Origin: Sparassis latifolia
Lineage: Eukaryota; Basidiomycota; Agaricomycetes; Polyporales; Sparassidaceae
Direction: 5' to 3'
Assembly: GCA_018466975.1 (NCBI GenBank)
Contig: CM031562.1
Coordinates: forward strand, 1,116,001 to 1,180,000
DNA length: 64,000 nucleotides
The notes under the pieces were generated by a model. The model did no database searches, had not been told where the DNA came from, and worked only from the letters and a program-made list of their open reading frames with translations. The first letter of the stretch is position 1. The number at the start of each line of letters is the position of its first letter. The position numbers and the translations under genes are program-made. Shown here one piece after another: positions 12,101-24,267 of this stretch.

Positions 12101-12582
12101 TGACCAGCAAGCGCCCCCGATGGCACCTGCGGCACCACCAGCGTCTTCCTCGCTACAAGTTCCGGTCGCCCCGACTCACTCCGGATGGCAAATAGATGAA
12201 ACACTCTCCTCTACATCTTTTTCAGACTGCCGCACACCACAAGGATCCTATCGGCCGATTGAAATCGATCACTCCCAGCCATCGACAACGTATGCATGGT
12301 CCCAACAGTCTCACAGTCTTCCTCAACAGACTCAAGACGCATGATGATACTGAGGCAGCCTCGCAGTATCACACACCGCAGGGTAGTGCTGAACCTTACC
12401 GCGATCGCGGCCAGATGTATCCCCCCGAGCCAGTGTATGCGGGTATCCAGCAGCAAGGCTACTTAGCTCCGACAGAGCTGGTTGACTTGGGACTTACGTC
12501 GAGGAATTCACGGCTAGACGAGAGATGGACGTCCTTCATGCACGAGTCTGGCTTCCTTGACGGCGTAAACTACAGGTCGTGA
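9144..12582 (+). CDS. Zn2Cys6 transcription factor, copy 1 of a tandem pair
   Basis: This is a nuclear fungal-type regulator; its target is unknown. From ATG 9144 the N-terminus is basic, then RGEISCAECRR leads into a Zn2Cys6 cluster assembled over several small exons (SCAECRR, LK, IRCDKTIPCQSCQ, RRGCATLCPNG). Spacing is C-x2-C-x6-C-x5-C-x2-C-x8-C. A heptad-like dimerisation helix follows (TEHLHQRIAKMNERIRQLEDALA, 9700-9770). After that comes the middle homology region of the fungal_trans type: LFFIFAVGALVD near 10430, CAQLSHS near 10670, DRDSARWGL...RRRILFW near 10820-10880 and TTGRPPSFSRP near 10960. The C-terminal third is Pro/Ser/Gln-rich, typical of an activation region. The stop is at 12580-12582. 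Motif order and exon phase match the downstream copy, so they are tandem duplicates. Internal introns are approximate beyond the zinc cluster. Confidence 0.85.
9349..9355 (+). other. Predicted 7-nt microexon in copy 1 zinc cluster
   Basis: The first exon ends at 9289 in ...GCCGTAG before GTACGC. The next in-frame piece must be ATTGAAA, preceded by CGTAG and followed by GTGCGT. The zinc cluster then resumes at 9421 with ATCCGTTGCGAT after TTATTAG. Skipping these 7 nt shifts the frame and removes the LK of the conserved CRRLK-x-[RK]-CD sequence. In the paralogue near 13250 the same residues lie in one uninterrupted exon. Confidence 0.65.
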
Positions 12583-13095
12583 GACGTGCTGCCGCCTTGA
12601 TCAGACATTGATTGCTTCAGCTTTCGGATGCTTTCTAGCATACGTACGGCAGTGCGGGAGTGCTCCGTGTTATATCGTACTTGTTACAATACATAGTTAT
12701 AGGCACCTGTGCTTATCTGGACATTGCATACATGATATTGTTCACCGTTGTAAGTGGCAGGTATTATATGTAGTTGGCGCCAAGTTGAAGGTTGGCTCAG
12801 ACACTCCGGTGTGCGGAAGATCACTTGCCGGAGGTACGCGCGGATACCGTGCCGAGTGTACGTCACACATGGCAAACAACCGAATTTTCAGTGCGTCTCA
12901 AGCCGGTCAGAAACTTTCTGTATTCCGTATCTCTCGACGGATTTAACGACGTTGTAACGACTTGCTACTTGGCCCCTCACTCCCGATTTTCTATCATCTG
13001 ATTGTGTAATATTCCGTTTCTGCGAGGCGGAGCCACTGCAACCCAGATCCTGAGAGGACCAAAGATCGATTATTCTGCGTCCCAGGGATCCAGTC
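12583..13095. promoter_or_regulatory. Spacer between tandem regulator genes
   Basis: This 513-bp spacer separates the stop of copy 1 from the ATG of copy 2. It should hold the copy 1 terminator region and the copy 2 promoter. Open frames in it are short and carry no motif, and no obvious TATA box or long repeat is seen. Confidence 0.4.
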
Positions 13096-16000
13096 ATGCC
13101 CGCTGAGACGCGCCGAACGCGTAAGGCATCAGGAGACGACGAGCTCGAGCTCAAGCGTGCGCGCGGCGAGATTTCCTGTGCAGAGTGTAGGCGGTACGTC
13201 CCTGAAATCTAGTAGCGATTGGTTGAACGACAACAGTCGATACTAGTCTGAAGCTCAAGTGCGACAAGAAACTCCCATGTGGTTCATGTGTCCGCAGAGG
13301 TTGCACCACCATTTGTCCAAACGGTAAGATGACGATCCCCTACCTGTTATATCACGGCTTACATTGACCACCATTGAAGGCAGTCTGTCTGCAGGACAAG
13401 GTACCAGGTGAGTCCGAAGGGAATTGTGTCATGTCCCGCTTCCCTTCATTTATGCAGGTTCGTACTCGCGGACACCGAGCAACTGCACCGCAAGATCGCG
13501 GAAATGAGCGAACGAATACGGCAGCTGGAAGATGCACTTGCCATATTCCAGGCAGGCGTCTCGAATGAGAGGCACCCTCTACTTCGAGATGAGCTGCTCA
13601 CCGTTAAGTTTGGACCTGAGGTTCGCCGCACCGTGGACGAAGAAAACTCTCGAGACCAGCTCTCGCATTCGATCGATGCGCTTGGGACGCTCACTATTGG
13701 CGATCATGGCGAGACTAAGTACTTTGGTCGTTCGGGGGGTTCCGAGGTTCGTGCACCAAGTGACCCAAGTACCTTCTATGCGATCGGTGACTAATTTACA
13801 CTTGCACCAGATGCTCTTGGTGAAGTTTGGAGTCATAGTCGTCTTGAGTTTCCGTGCTGATCGGTATCTAGACTGGAAGTCCTATTGAGACCGATGCTAA
13901 CGACTCACCATCGGTGTCGCTCGAGGTTGCCAACTTGTCTGCATCCTTCCCTTTCTCCGTTGTGGAGAATGGCATTGATGCATTCCTGGACAAACTCGAG
14001 TCTTTCCTGCCCCCTCAGCCTCGTGCATGGGCGCTGTGCGAGGCTTATCTCGAACATCTGGGGTGGTGGTTTAGACCCATTAAACGGGACGAGATGGTCG
14101 AAGACATCCTCACACCGGTCTATAACTATCTCAAGAACCCCGCAAAGTCAAAGCGGACATACCATCCCTCTCATGAGGAACGATGCCCGCACCTTCTGGC
14201 CACGCTATTTATGATATTGGCAGTTGGCGCCCTCCTAGATTTGACCCTACCTCCGTGCAGCGCGGAGGCTGAGAAATATCATCTTCTGGGACGCGCAGCC
14301 CTATCTGCTCGTTCGGTGTTCGATTCCCCAGCCATTGAAGCTGTTCAAGCTGTCGCACTTATGTCGGCATATCATGGCGTGTGTTCCTCTCGCTACACTA
14401 TCGAGAGTGCCTGGTCCTTGATCTCATTGGCGAGTAGACTTTCCCAAAGTGTACGTTGTTACCTCGTGACGGCCTGTGCCTGATTGACCTCGTACTAATC
14501 TTTCTTTATCACCTTACCGCAGATCGGACTACGTCAGTATGTTTTACCATCTATCACACTTTGACTGACAAGTCTGTAGATCGCGACAGCAAGCAATGGA
14601 AATTAGACGACAAACACGCTCAACGACGCAGAAATCTTTTTTGGGAGATTTTCTTCTTAGAGATCGTTCACGTACGTAACTAATTGCATCGTATTTTCTG
14701 ACGTAACTTCGGTTGGCGCAGTGTCTTTCTCTGGGACGCCCCCCTACGCAGGTACTAGCTCACATTGATTGTGAGCTTCCGGCTGACGACGAGCAATTCG
14801 TGGCCGAGGATGGCGAGGTGTATCTAGGATGTATGGTATCTGCCCTGTCGTGTTCCGTGTTAATAACGCTTGTAATCTGTCCTTTAGATTGGCAGCACAA
14901 GTTTGCCTTCTGTCGCGACATCTACGCGGAGGTGGTGGACGTCACGTCTTCCACGAAGTCTCCCGCTTATGCGAAGGTCCTGGATATTGACCGCCGAGTT
15001 CGACAGATGACACCACCGCCTATCAGATTATATCTCCGGCCGGACGAGGATGACTACTCGAACCCGGCACTTTGCATGAAGAGCTACGTCCTTTCCCATC
15101 ATCGGTCCATTGGTTGAGCAAACATGTTGTGTTATATTTGATAGTTCCCACTGTATTAACGTTCTCCCCGTAGTGATGATCCACATTCACAGAACCTTCT
15201 TCGCCCAGGCACTCCTGGATTATCCAAAGAACCCTCTATCCAGCCCATTCGCGCCTTCATTCCTCGCGGCGAACCGCTGCGCATCCATCTTGCTCAGATC
15301 ATTCGTCCACCATCACGAGCGATGCAGTGACTTATGCAGTCGCTCCTGGGTCATGTGGAGTCACGCATTTTCGTCCATCGTGAGCCAACGTGTAGTGCCT
15401 GACAGCGTGGACCAGCGTTGAGCGTTCTCTGAAGATGATACTAGGCACTACGGTGATCCGGCTCCCGAACGCGATAATGGCACCTAGTGCGTTAATGGAA
15501 ATCGACGTTGCGGTTGATGTTTTCAAGAACTGTGCAAACAAGTCCGTTCGTGCACGGCAGGCTTTGGTATGCACACCTTCCTGCTGATGTACTATTTACA
15601 GCCTAACAGGAGCCTTGCATAGCCATTGTTACTCAGGTTGAAAGAAAAGGCTGCACTTGCGTACTCGGAGTTCCGCAACAGGAACGCAAGTCCTACAAAG
15701 GGTATTCAGCTACATATTTCGCCCGAAGACCAACTTGAGGATGAGCTCGCCATTTTTGGAGGCCAAACCCGAGTGTTGCCTACTAAGAAGATCAAGAAGC
15801 GACCGAAATCGCAGGTTGCGTCCGGTGCAGCGATTCCAGCGGTTCCAGCTCCTGCATCCACTCCGAGCGACATCGTCTCCTCACCGCGGTCTCTATCAGA
15901 CGACTTCACCGACCTCCATCCGTCGTTAATGGAGTACCTCTCTCAGCTCCCGTCCTCCGGATCTTATACAGTTGTGGACCAACCGCAGCATGTGGCAGAC

Positions 16001-16333
16001 CCGTCGTCGTCGACTGTGACGTCAGTAACGACCACTACCCCAGTGCCGGGAGTCGCAGGCATTAGCTCTTCCTTCTCAGACCCCGCCGTACCGTGCGACA
16101 CGATGGACTTCGTGAACAACATGCTGTCCGACCCTTACTTCTCTGACATGTCATTTGCGGGGACTTCCACCATCAGTGGTCCTCCCTCGATGAACATGTT
16201 GCACTCACCGCGCATTGCTGGAGACGGGGATTTGAGCGAAGAATGGAGGTCGCTCATGGCGGCTACGGGTATCTTTGATGGAGGCACTGGTTACATGCAA
16301 GAGAGCCCTGCCAACACCTTTACTTTCCAATAA
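13096..16333 (+). CDS. Zn2Cys6 transcription factor, copy 2 of a tandem pair
   Basis: It has the same architecture as the gene starting at 9144. ATG 13096 opens a short basic stretch and RGEISCAECRR. The cluster continues LKLKCDKKLPCGSCVRRGCTTICPNG, then GSLSAGQGTR, and a dimerisation helix TEQLHRKIAEMSERIRQLEDALA near 13480. The fungal_trans-type region shows LFMILAVGALLD near 14210, SLASRLSQS near 14440, DRDSKQWKLD...RRRNLFWEIFF near 14580-14660 and SLGRPPTQV near 14730. Later segments read HRTFFAQALLDYPKNPLSSPFAPSF near 15190. The C-terminus is Ser/Pro/Thr-rich, with the stop at 16331-16333. The copies share intron placement at CRR and at GTR but differ by the extra intron in copy 1. The gene ends 114 bp from the convergent GatA gene. 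Target genes are unknown. Confidence 0.87.
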
Positions 16334-16447
16334 TGATTGCTGTTTTGTCTCTACGGATGTATCAATTATTGTACTTGTTGGATATATATAGTAATAGTGC
16401 CAGTGCAGAGTGCAGACATGACGACGTCTCCGATGTGAATGATGAAC

Positions 16448-18405
16448 CTAGTCGGGGATAGATTCCTCGCATATTTTTCCGACATCCAGCACCATCTGGT
16501 CACAGCCCCATTGGCCGACGACGCTAACCCCTACAGGCCAGCCGTCTTCTCCGACGCCCGCCGAGATGTTGAGAGCCGGCAGCCCAGCTAAAGATGCTGG
16601 GACTGTCAAGACGTCTTGGACGTATGTATCCAACCCGTCTCCGTGGCTTAATGGAGACTGCACATCCGTCTCAGCAGGTAAAGGAGGTGCCGTCCGGATT
16701 GCAGAAGGATGGATCATTACGTGCACTCCGTCATTGTCAAGCGACGCTGAATTGGTGTTGACAGGAGTAGCGAGGAGGTTTGGCACGCGGAAGACTCGGT
16801 CATAGTCAGATTTAATGAGGTTGCGAACTTGCTGAGCTTGGAGAAAGTAATTGTCAAACGCACTGTAGAACGGTATCAGTTGCGGCTCCAAGGGTTATTT
16901 TGCATGGAACCTTACTCTGCTGACAAGGCGTACGTCCCAAGCAACATGCGCTTTCGGACTTCCTTACCAAACCCACGAGAACGTGTGTGCGCGTACACGT
17001 TGGCGGCCTTGGTTGCGTCCGCACCAGGAGGCAGTTCTGTGAAAGAGCCTAGGAAGGCGACATTAGATAGCGCGGACACAAATCAAAGATCGTATCTACC
17101 ATACTCAATCCCGTCGTACCTGGCCATGTTGCTACTTGCCTCTGCACTGGAGATGACGTAATACGCACTCAACGCATATGGCGTCGAAGGTAAGGAAACT
17201 GGAACAAGGGAAGCGCCCCGAGACTTCAAAGCATCTAACAGGCGTCTGATAGGATTGACCACACTGGGTTGCAGCTCCGCAGGGAAGTACTCCTGTTGGA
17301 TACTCAACATAACGAAAGTTGGACAATCACTCTGCTATGTCGGTCTTACCTTGGCAATCCCAATGCGCAAACCTGACAATGAACTGCCACTATCAAATTG
17401 TTCCCGATATTCCTGGCATATTTGTAAAGCACGCTCCCTAACCTCTGGTTTAGCGGAAGTGGGATCCTTAGGATCATACTTGGAAAGCACGTCTGACGCA
17501 CAGAGTACATCGGCGTGAGTGCGTGGATGAGCGATATGCCGTGTATTCACTCACTGTGTATCTTCTCAATACTTCGCACTTTCTGTGCTACAACGCCGAC
17601 GCAATCTAAGCTGTCGGCAAAGGAAACAACTCCCCATCTGGAGAAGATGAGCGGTGAATTCGATTGGACTGCGCATGTCAATGCACCTGCTGATTAGTCC
17701 GTAGGATGGCTTGTGTCCTGCGACACCACAGTAAGAAGCAGGGAGCCGGATCGAACCGCCTGTATCAGTAGCTAGAGCACTTTCCTTCACTACAGCGTCA
17801 GTAACCGTTGGAGAACGACCTGCAGGATTTCTCACGCGTCACACATGCCAGCAGCTACAGCGGCGGCACTTCCTCCAGAGCTTCCGCCGGCAGATCTCCG
17901 TTCTCGGTCTGCCCATGGAGCAGAGTTATGCGTTGGTTGATACGGATTGATAACTGGACCGTGCACGGAGTGTATATTCAACGAGCTGCGCGAGATTCAC
18001 TGCCTTGTATCTCCAGTAGTAATAGGACAGTAAAGCGCACCCCATTGCAAACTCATCGCAGTTGGCTTTGCCGACAATGACCGCCCCGTTATCTTGCAGA
18101 AGCTCCACGACAGTAGCGTCGAAAGGTGGCTTGAACCCTCGCAGCATCACCGAAGAGCACGTCGTCGGCATTGACTTCGTGCATATGATGTCCTTCACAG
18201 CTAAGGAGAAGCCATGCAGAGGTAAAGTAGTGTCATGAGACGGCGACACTGCTGGAGCAGCATAGACCAGAGCGTTGACGCTGACGTTCTTGCTTTCCAC
18301 AGCCGACTGCCACGATGAATGTCGCACGGAGCGCCTCAAGAACGAAAGAGAACCTGGGCGCGTGCTACGACATCGCGCACCGACATTCATGAGCACAATG
18401 AGCAC
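16448..18405 (-). CDS. HER2: Mitochondrial glutamyl-tRNA(Gln) amidotransferase subunit A
   Basis: GatA-type amidase releases ammonia from glutamine for conversion of Glu-tRNA(Gln) to Gln-tRNA(Gln) in mitochondria, with GatB-type and fungal GatF partners. On the minus strand the N-terminus is Arg/Ser-rich with no acid residues early on, as expected for mitochondrial import; MNVGARC (ATG 18390) is an alternative start to ATG 18405. Amidase-signature motifs are present: GFSLAVKD (catalytic Lys, near 18200), [11 protein letters not shown] (near 18060), [18 protein letters not shown] (near 17870-17830, cis-Ser) and [24 protein letters not shown] (nucleophile Ser, near 17760-17690). The C-terminus reads [18 protein letters not shown] and ends EESIPD. 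At least four introns. The gene is divergent from the MAK11-like gene and convergent with the regulator at 13096. The symbol follows the yeast orthologue; human QRSL1 is the counterpart. Confidence 0.88.
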
Positions 18406-18570
18406 AGACCTGTATAATGATGTTGTGGACGCAATGTGGACGCGGCAAAGTCACAGGCGTTTCTTTGGCCTTGTTTACCAACAACTTTGGAATCTAACAA
18501 GTGCAAATAGTTTCTACCAGACGCTTTACCTTCTTGGGAAAATTTAATTGCACTATACCGTCGACCAAAT
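18406..18570. promoter_or_regulatory. Short divergent promoter, GatA / MAK11-like
   Basis: Only about 165 bp separate the GatA start (minus) from the MAK11-like ATG (plus). Both genes serve translation-related housekeeping, so a shared bidirectional promoter is plausible by position. No motif was identified with confidence. Confidence 0.4.
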
Positions 18571-20206
18571 ATGCTCAAGAAAACTACTGCGGCGAAGGCC
18601 GACATATCTGAAATACACAGACACGCCAAAAGGGTAAAGGTCGACACAAATTCGGGCGTTGCTGCTGGCAAGGGGCTTGCAACTCAAGGATCGAACGCAA
18701 AACCGAAGGCGGCGGTCCAACCTCGGTTGATTCCTGTCCCTGCCAAGGGAAAAGGCAAGGAGCGCGCCTCTACACCTGTACCCCACTCCAGAATTCAGAA
18801 AACTGCCTCAAAAAGCTCTGGTTCAGCTTCGTCTTATACTCTTCCGTCGACATTTAAAGTTATTGCCGGATCTTACGAAAAGCTTCTCTACGGCCTGGAA
18901 GGTACAATCTCGGCAGAAGAGACTGAGCCTACATTCCACTTGAAACCGATCTTCATCTTCCCTGCACATATCTCATGCATCAGGGCTGTCGCTGCCTCAC
19001 CACAGGGAGGAAAATGGCTTGCTACAGGAAGTGTAGACGAGATTGTGAAGGTGTGGGATCTCCGGAGGCGGAAGGAGATTGGCGGTTTGATGCAACATGA
19101 AGGCATGTTCCATCGATTTTACCTGGACTCGGTTACATTGACTGCCTACTTCAGGATCCATTACACATCTTGAATTTCCGTCTCGCTCGCATCTGTTGTC
19201 CGCGTCGGAAGACGGCACATTATCTCTCTTCCATTCGCGCGATTGGAGTGTCTTGCGCTCATTAAAAGGACACAAAGGACGCGTCAATAGCGTCGCAGTA
19301 CATCCCTCAGGAAAGGTCGCCTTGAGTGTGGGCAAAGATAGGACTCTGCGCATGTGGGATTTGATGCGAGGGAAGGGTTCCGCCAGCACAAAACTTGGGA
19401 AAGGTCCGTGTATCAGCCATACACTCTTTGTGACATTATCTCATGCTTGTATCATTGAAGAGGGAGAGGTCGTAAGATGGTCGACTGACGGGTCCCTCTT
19501 CGTTGTTCTTACTCAGTCTACAATAGACATGTACACAACCGTGTGTATGATCTTCATTCTTTTTCGTACTATCCGCGAATCTTCTTACTGCTTAGGACAT
19601 GGACCTCCTGCACACAATCGTTCATCCCTCTAGACTTCACGATGTCAGGTTCTGCAAGCGCGTAGTTAGCGAAGGCGAGGTACTCCTAGTGGCTGCCGAA
19701 GACAAGAAGCTGTCAATTTACGACATCCCCGCCGAGCGGGAGCAGGTTCCTGTCGTAGTGGCAGAAATGGTCGGACATACCAACCGGTAGGTCTGCTTGG
19801 GGACATCTCCAGTCTCTGTCTGACTCACACTGCTCCTAACAGAGTCAAGGCAGTGGATACCCTGTCCGTGGCATTACCCCCATCCGTTAGTTCAACCCGA
19901 TCATCGACGACTATCGTCAGTACGATATCTTCGGACGGCAAAATTCACATATACGACCTGGCTGCACTTCCAGCATCATCGGAAGAGAAGATCCAGCTCA
20001 ACCCCGTCGCTGAGTACGACACGAAAGGTACACGCCTGACCTGTCTTGCCCTAGCAGATGGCGACATCGAGAATAGCTCGAATGCAACTGGCAAGCGCAA
20101 ACGACCGGAAGAGGAGGGAGATCAGAGCGGGGAAGATGATGCAGATTGGGGGTCGCAGCAAGGGGACGAGGATGAGAATTTGGGTGTGGTTGTGGACAAT
20201 GAGTGA
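18571..20206 (+). CDS. MAK11: MAK11/PAK1IP1-like WD40 protein
   Basis: MAK11 is a nucleolar WD40 protein needed for 60S ribosomal subunit assembly (with Rlp24 in yeast); animals call it PAK1IP1. The product starts MLKKTTAAKADISEIHRHAK with a basic, probably nuclear-directing N-terminus. The family phrase FKVIAGSYEKLLYGLEG follows near 18850. WD repeats: LATGSVDEIVKVWDLRRRKEIGGLMQHEG (19020-19105), LLSASEDGTLSLFHSRDWSVL (19195), HKGRVNSVAVHPSGKVALSVGKDRTLRMWDL (19270), EVVRWSTDGSLFVVLTQS (19470), VAAEDKKLSIYDI (19690), HTNRVKAVDTL (19780-19860) and STISSDGKIHIYDLAAL (19920). It ends in TRLTCLALADGD, then an acidic/basic tail KRKRPEEE...DDADWGSQ typical of the family. Small introns lie at about 19100-19170, 19400-19445, 19545-19595 and 19788-19840. 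The stop is 46 bp from that of the convergent GPATCH1-like gene. Confidence 0.9.
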
Positions 20207-20252
20207 AGGTAGAATGGTGCTACGCGGATGCATAAATTATCCAAATGAGGTG

Positions 20253-23200
20253 CTACATGAAATCTATTGCTCTCTTCCGTCCTCTTGGAGGGCCCGTTTC
20301 TCTTCCATCTGTAACCGCTGCACCTTTGCCTGGCAGTGATATAGGAGGGATTTCAACGACAAGGCTCTTCACTGCTTCCGGAGGTGGCTTCTCAACCCAC
20401 ATGCTCTCATCGTCATCTTTTTCCTTGTGCTCCTTCCGCTTCTTTTTCTTCCGCTCCCTATCCTTGTCCTTGTCCTTGTCTTTGTGACGTCGCGTCTCTG
20501 GTGCGCCAAGCTTGGACTCCATACCATCATCAACATCGAAAGACATGAGGGCCTTGCTCGCAGTTTTCTTTTCTTCTCCTTATCTTGCTTGTGTTTTCCC
20601 TTACCCTTGTCCGCACGAGACTCGCGATCCGAGCGAGGGATAAACGTAGGTTTAAACGATGCGATGTCCACTTTTTCCTGAGAGGCAGAACCAGATGCTG
20701 TTCCGTTTTGTTGGGTGTCATAGGATGGTGCAGGGCCATCTTTCAGGAGTAGGTGAACGGGAACCGGCTCGGACTTCACTTGCATCTCTGTAGGAGCGAC
20801 AGACCCAGCGTCGTGCTCCTCCGCGGCATCTGGGCCCTCGTCTTCTGCCTCTGCTTCACTCTCCTCGTCATCGCTCGCGAAGATCGCTTTGAAGATATCC
20901 ATAGCAGGCCGCTGATAGGTGAGCGTATCCCGCCCCTGATCGTCGTCCTCGCCCAAGCCAACGTTTGCCAAGTTGCGCGGACCGCCCTCCCTCTTCTCCC
21001 CGCTAGAACCATCCGTAATCATGCCAGCACTCACAGCACCCGCACCCGCTCCCGCACCAGACGATTCTGCCGACGTCATGTCGGCCTGCTTGGCAGAGGC
21101 AGTCGGGGCAAAGTCGGCGGTGCTTGGACCTGCAGTCGCGCTATCCATTTCCACCTCAGGCTCCTTCACGCCGAACCTCTTGCACAGCAGGCGTGCGGGC
21201 TGCCACGGCTGGACGTCCCTCGTGAGCGGCCCGTACATCCCCACGCGCACCGCGGCCATCCGTGGATCCTCCTCTTTCTTCTCCTCCTCCTCTTTCGCAC
21301 CCTCCTCCTCCTTAACGGTGGAGAAGTCCGGCTTGTGCAGTCCCTCGATGATAGTGGGCCCGCTCTCCACGATGACCGCGCTGCGGAAGCGACCCGCCAT
21401 AGCGGCAGATAGCGGCTTGAACACGGTCGCGGCCTTGGCGTAGTCCACGAGCTCCTTGTTGAAGTCGTCGATGCTCTGTCCCTGGGTCGGGCCGATGCCC
21501 AGCTGCACGGGGCCGGTATCTGCAGGCTCGCGGTTGGCTTGGAAGTTGAGGAAGGTCGTGTAGCGCGACTGCTTGACTGGGTCAGCAGTAAACGGTTGAA
21601 AGCCCTGGAGCGCAGCTTTGGCGATGGAGGGGTGCAAGTGAGGTATGTCGAGCTGGCCCCGGATATGCTCAGATGGGGGAGGAGCGGCAGAAGGGGTAGC
21701 AGCGGAGGGTGCGGACGGCGCGGATATGACATTGCGAATGTTCTGCAAACGTTCCCTGTTTTTCTGCGACATGTATTCGAAGACCGAGCGTGGCTGGGAT
21801 GGTAGAGGTGTCTCTCCAAGCATGGATCCTCTCTACAATAATTTCAGCACGATCTGCTCAGAGACAGTAAGAGGATACTGACCTGGTCTGCAGATATGAA
21901 GCTACTCTTCCAATCACCATGAGTCTTCGGTGGATGTTTGACCGCCGTACGAGCAGTGTCAACATTCTCATCATGATCATTTTTGTCCCATACTCGGCGG
22001 GGATTCGGAGTCCAACCTTTGGGTACTTCCGGGAGAGCAAACCTATCTCAGGATGAGTAAACGGTAGCCTGTGGAATTATGGGGAAAGACTGCACGTACC
22101 ACCGATCTTCAGCCACAGGTCTGTCAGACAATACGAAACCCTTCAACACCGTCCGGCCATCGCTGAATGTTTGCACACTGGCAACCGTGGTCACTTTCTT
22201 GACAATTGTAATGTGAACAGGCAGCCCATCGAGAATGTAGACGGAATTACATACAGATTGCTGACCCCTACTTCGCGCACTGGACGAACCCATGATGATA
22301 TGAGAGTCGTCATCGACGTGCGCAGCATCATAAGCCATCCTGGTCCGACCATGTCTGCCTCTACCGCCCTCATATACATCCAAATCATCTTCGTCTGCAT
22401 CGTTGAGTGCACCCAACCCAAAACCGGCTACAACAGTAATGTGAAATGGACGTCAGGACATGAAGAGAACGTGTACAAAAATACGCACCTGCCAACGTCG
22501 GGCCCTCTTCACGAGCCTCCTCCTGGCCTAAGGCCTCTTGCAGCCGCATGCCGGGTACATAACCCAACCCATGGAAATTGTCCTTTCTAGGCGCAAGAAG
22601 GACAGGAGTGTCGCGGCGGGGGTACATATGCTTCTTCGCCTCTTCGTCGTTCTCCTCCTCGCCTGTGGTCTCCTTCCACGAGTCCAGGACGCCCGCGTCT
22701 TGTGCCTTGCGCTGCGCGTACGTGAGTCGCGGACCGATGCCCTGACCCAAGCGCCAGCCCATCTTCTTGAGTATACGCGCGCCGACGGAGTCCTTAGGCG
22801 CAGGGGCGAGCGAGGCTTCGAGAGCGGTCGATATCGAGCTACACAGGAGACAGGAGGTTCAGCAAAAATAATGAGCCGAAATAATGGTGCGATACGCACT
22901 CAGGCTCCTCGTCCACGTTTGCGCCAGTACGTCGCCGTAACTCGGCCTCTGTCCCGCCGAAGTCCATCTCGTCGTGCTCGTCGACGAGTTTCCGGCTCTC
23001 CTGCAACTCAGCAAGGTCCTCTTCATCCATAAAGTCCTCCGGCTTGGCCAACCGCTGCTTCGCCCTATCGGAGCGCGAAGACACGAACGTAGAGGGCGCC
23101 CATCCTGGCGGACCAAGTGAGCAACCCTACACGCAAGATAACTGGAGATACGAACCTTCCTTGGTTCCTACCGTGTTGAAGTACCCAGCTGAGAAACCCC

Positions 23201-23528
23201 CGGTGAACGCTCCATGAAGCCGTCTCCGTCCCTTCTCATCTCTGACCTACAGATGGCACTATCAGCACCTCACCCGTGTAACAACGCCAGTCTCTAATTT
23301 AGCAGTGTACGCACCTCTTGCTTCCATAGCGGAACGAACTCTCCAGTGTCTTTGGACTTCTCTAAAGGAGGTAGAGGGGTCCCAATCTAGATGCAAGAGA
23401 CATGTTCAGCCTTGCAACAGTTAACGAAACCTCAGATATCGGCGCACCAGACAGAAAGACTCATTCGCCTTCGCGCTGGTGGGATCGACCCCGAGATCAT
23501 TGAGCTTCCTCTTCAGTCGGCTCGTCAT
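20253..23528 (-). CDS. GPATCH1: GPATCH1-like G-patch splicing factor (DUF1604)
   Basis: GPATCH1 is a nuclear G-patch protein found with catalytic spliceosomes (C complex), where G-patches activate DEAH helicases. The start [24 protein letters not shown] at 23528 is followed by an intron and [22 protein letters not shown]. Then come [32 protein letters not shown] and [22 protein letters not shown], the highly conserved DUF1604 block (23320-23030). The G-patch core [11 protein letters not shown] follows near 22765, after VGARIL. Then [14 protein letters not shown] (22570), [19 protein letters not shown] (22420) and, in the large last exon, [22 protein letters not shown] (21600) and [23 protein letters not shown] (21240-21175), another family hallmark. 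The tail is acidic then Lys/Asp/Arg-rich. It ends ...GRKRAIDFM. At least six introns, compact in the 5' half. Confidence 0.9.
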
Positions 23529-24216
23529 GCGTCGTCGTTGTCTTCGTCAATGTCAACCGCGAAACTCCAGAGTTACCTACTAAGACATGAAAGTCGAAGT
23601 CACGGTATAGGCGAGTGCAAGATCTCGTGATTATATTACATAATGCCGATGCCTCATTTCCATAAATGTACGATTCGGCGCTGAAGAAGGTAATCAAGTT
23701 CGAACGTAACGTTGCGCCATCGGACTAAAGTCTCGTCACGTTCGAACCAGAGTCTTGCTTCGACCCACCACAGCGTCTCCACAGCGTACGAAACCACCTC
23801 TGCCCATTAAAATGCGCCAGCAATGCCGCCCTCAACCTCCAGGAATTTCCTCAGAGGTACCCATGCGCGGAGACGCCTACATTGAATAATTCTGCATCCG
23901 TCATACTCACCGTCGCCTCCGTCTGCTGAATTTATGATAACCGTACGAGCCATTGAGTCACCGTATGTTTTGAACCGTCTATCTCTGGTCCTCTAAATTC
24001 CTATCATCTACCCAGTGTTCCTACACATCCTCACGTATATCTGGCACGTGCTGCTCGTGCTCCCAAGCACTGGCTTGCCTGATGCGCGACGCTGGAATAT
24101 TTCGACGCGCTGCCTGCTCACAGCCGGCGTGCAAACCACTACTTCTATCACGCGTCTGGGCACGTAAACATGCAGTACAAACCACTTTCTGACCACACGC
24201 GCGGACTTGGCGAACT

Positions 24217-24267
24217 GTGGACCGCGAGTTCAACCAGCACAGATTACTGGTTGAGCTCGCGGTCCAC
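24217..24267. repeat. Near-perfect 21-bp inverted repeat with 9-nt loop
   Basis: The left arm 24217-24237 (gtggaccgcgagttcaacca plus g) and right arm 24247-24267 are reverse complements except for one position (t in the left arm opposite g in the right). They are separated by cacagatta. Sequence just outside the arms (cttggcgaact on the left, the reverse complement of aatcgcgcaag on the right) is also partly complementary, so the hairpin may be longer with mismatches. It lies in a gene-free stretch. Confidence 0.8.

Noticed and set aside
20753..21412. 219-codon frame on plus
   Set aside because: It is antisense to the large last exon of the GPATCH1-like gene, whose conserved blocks read on minus.
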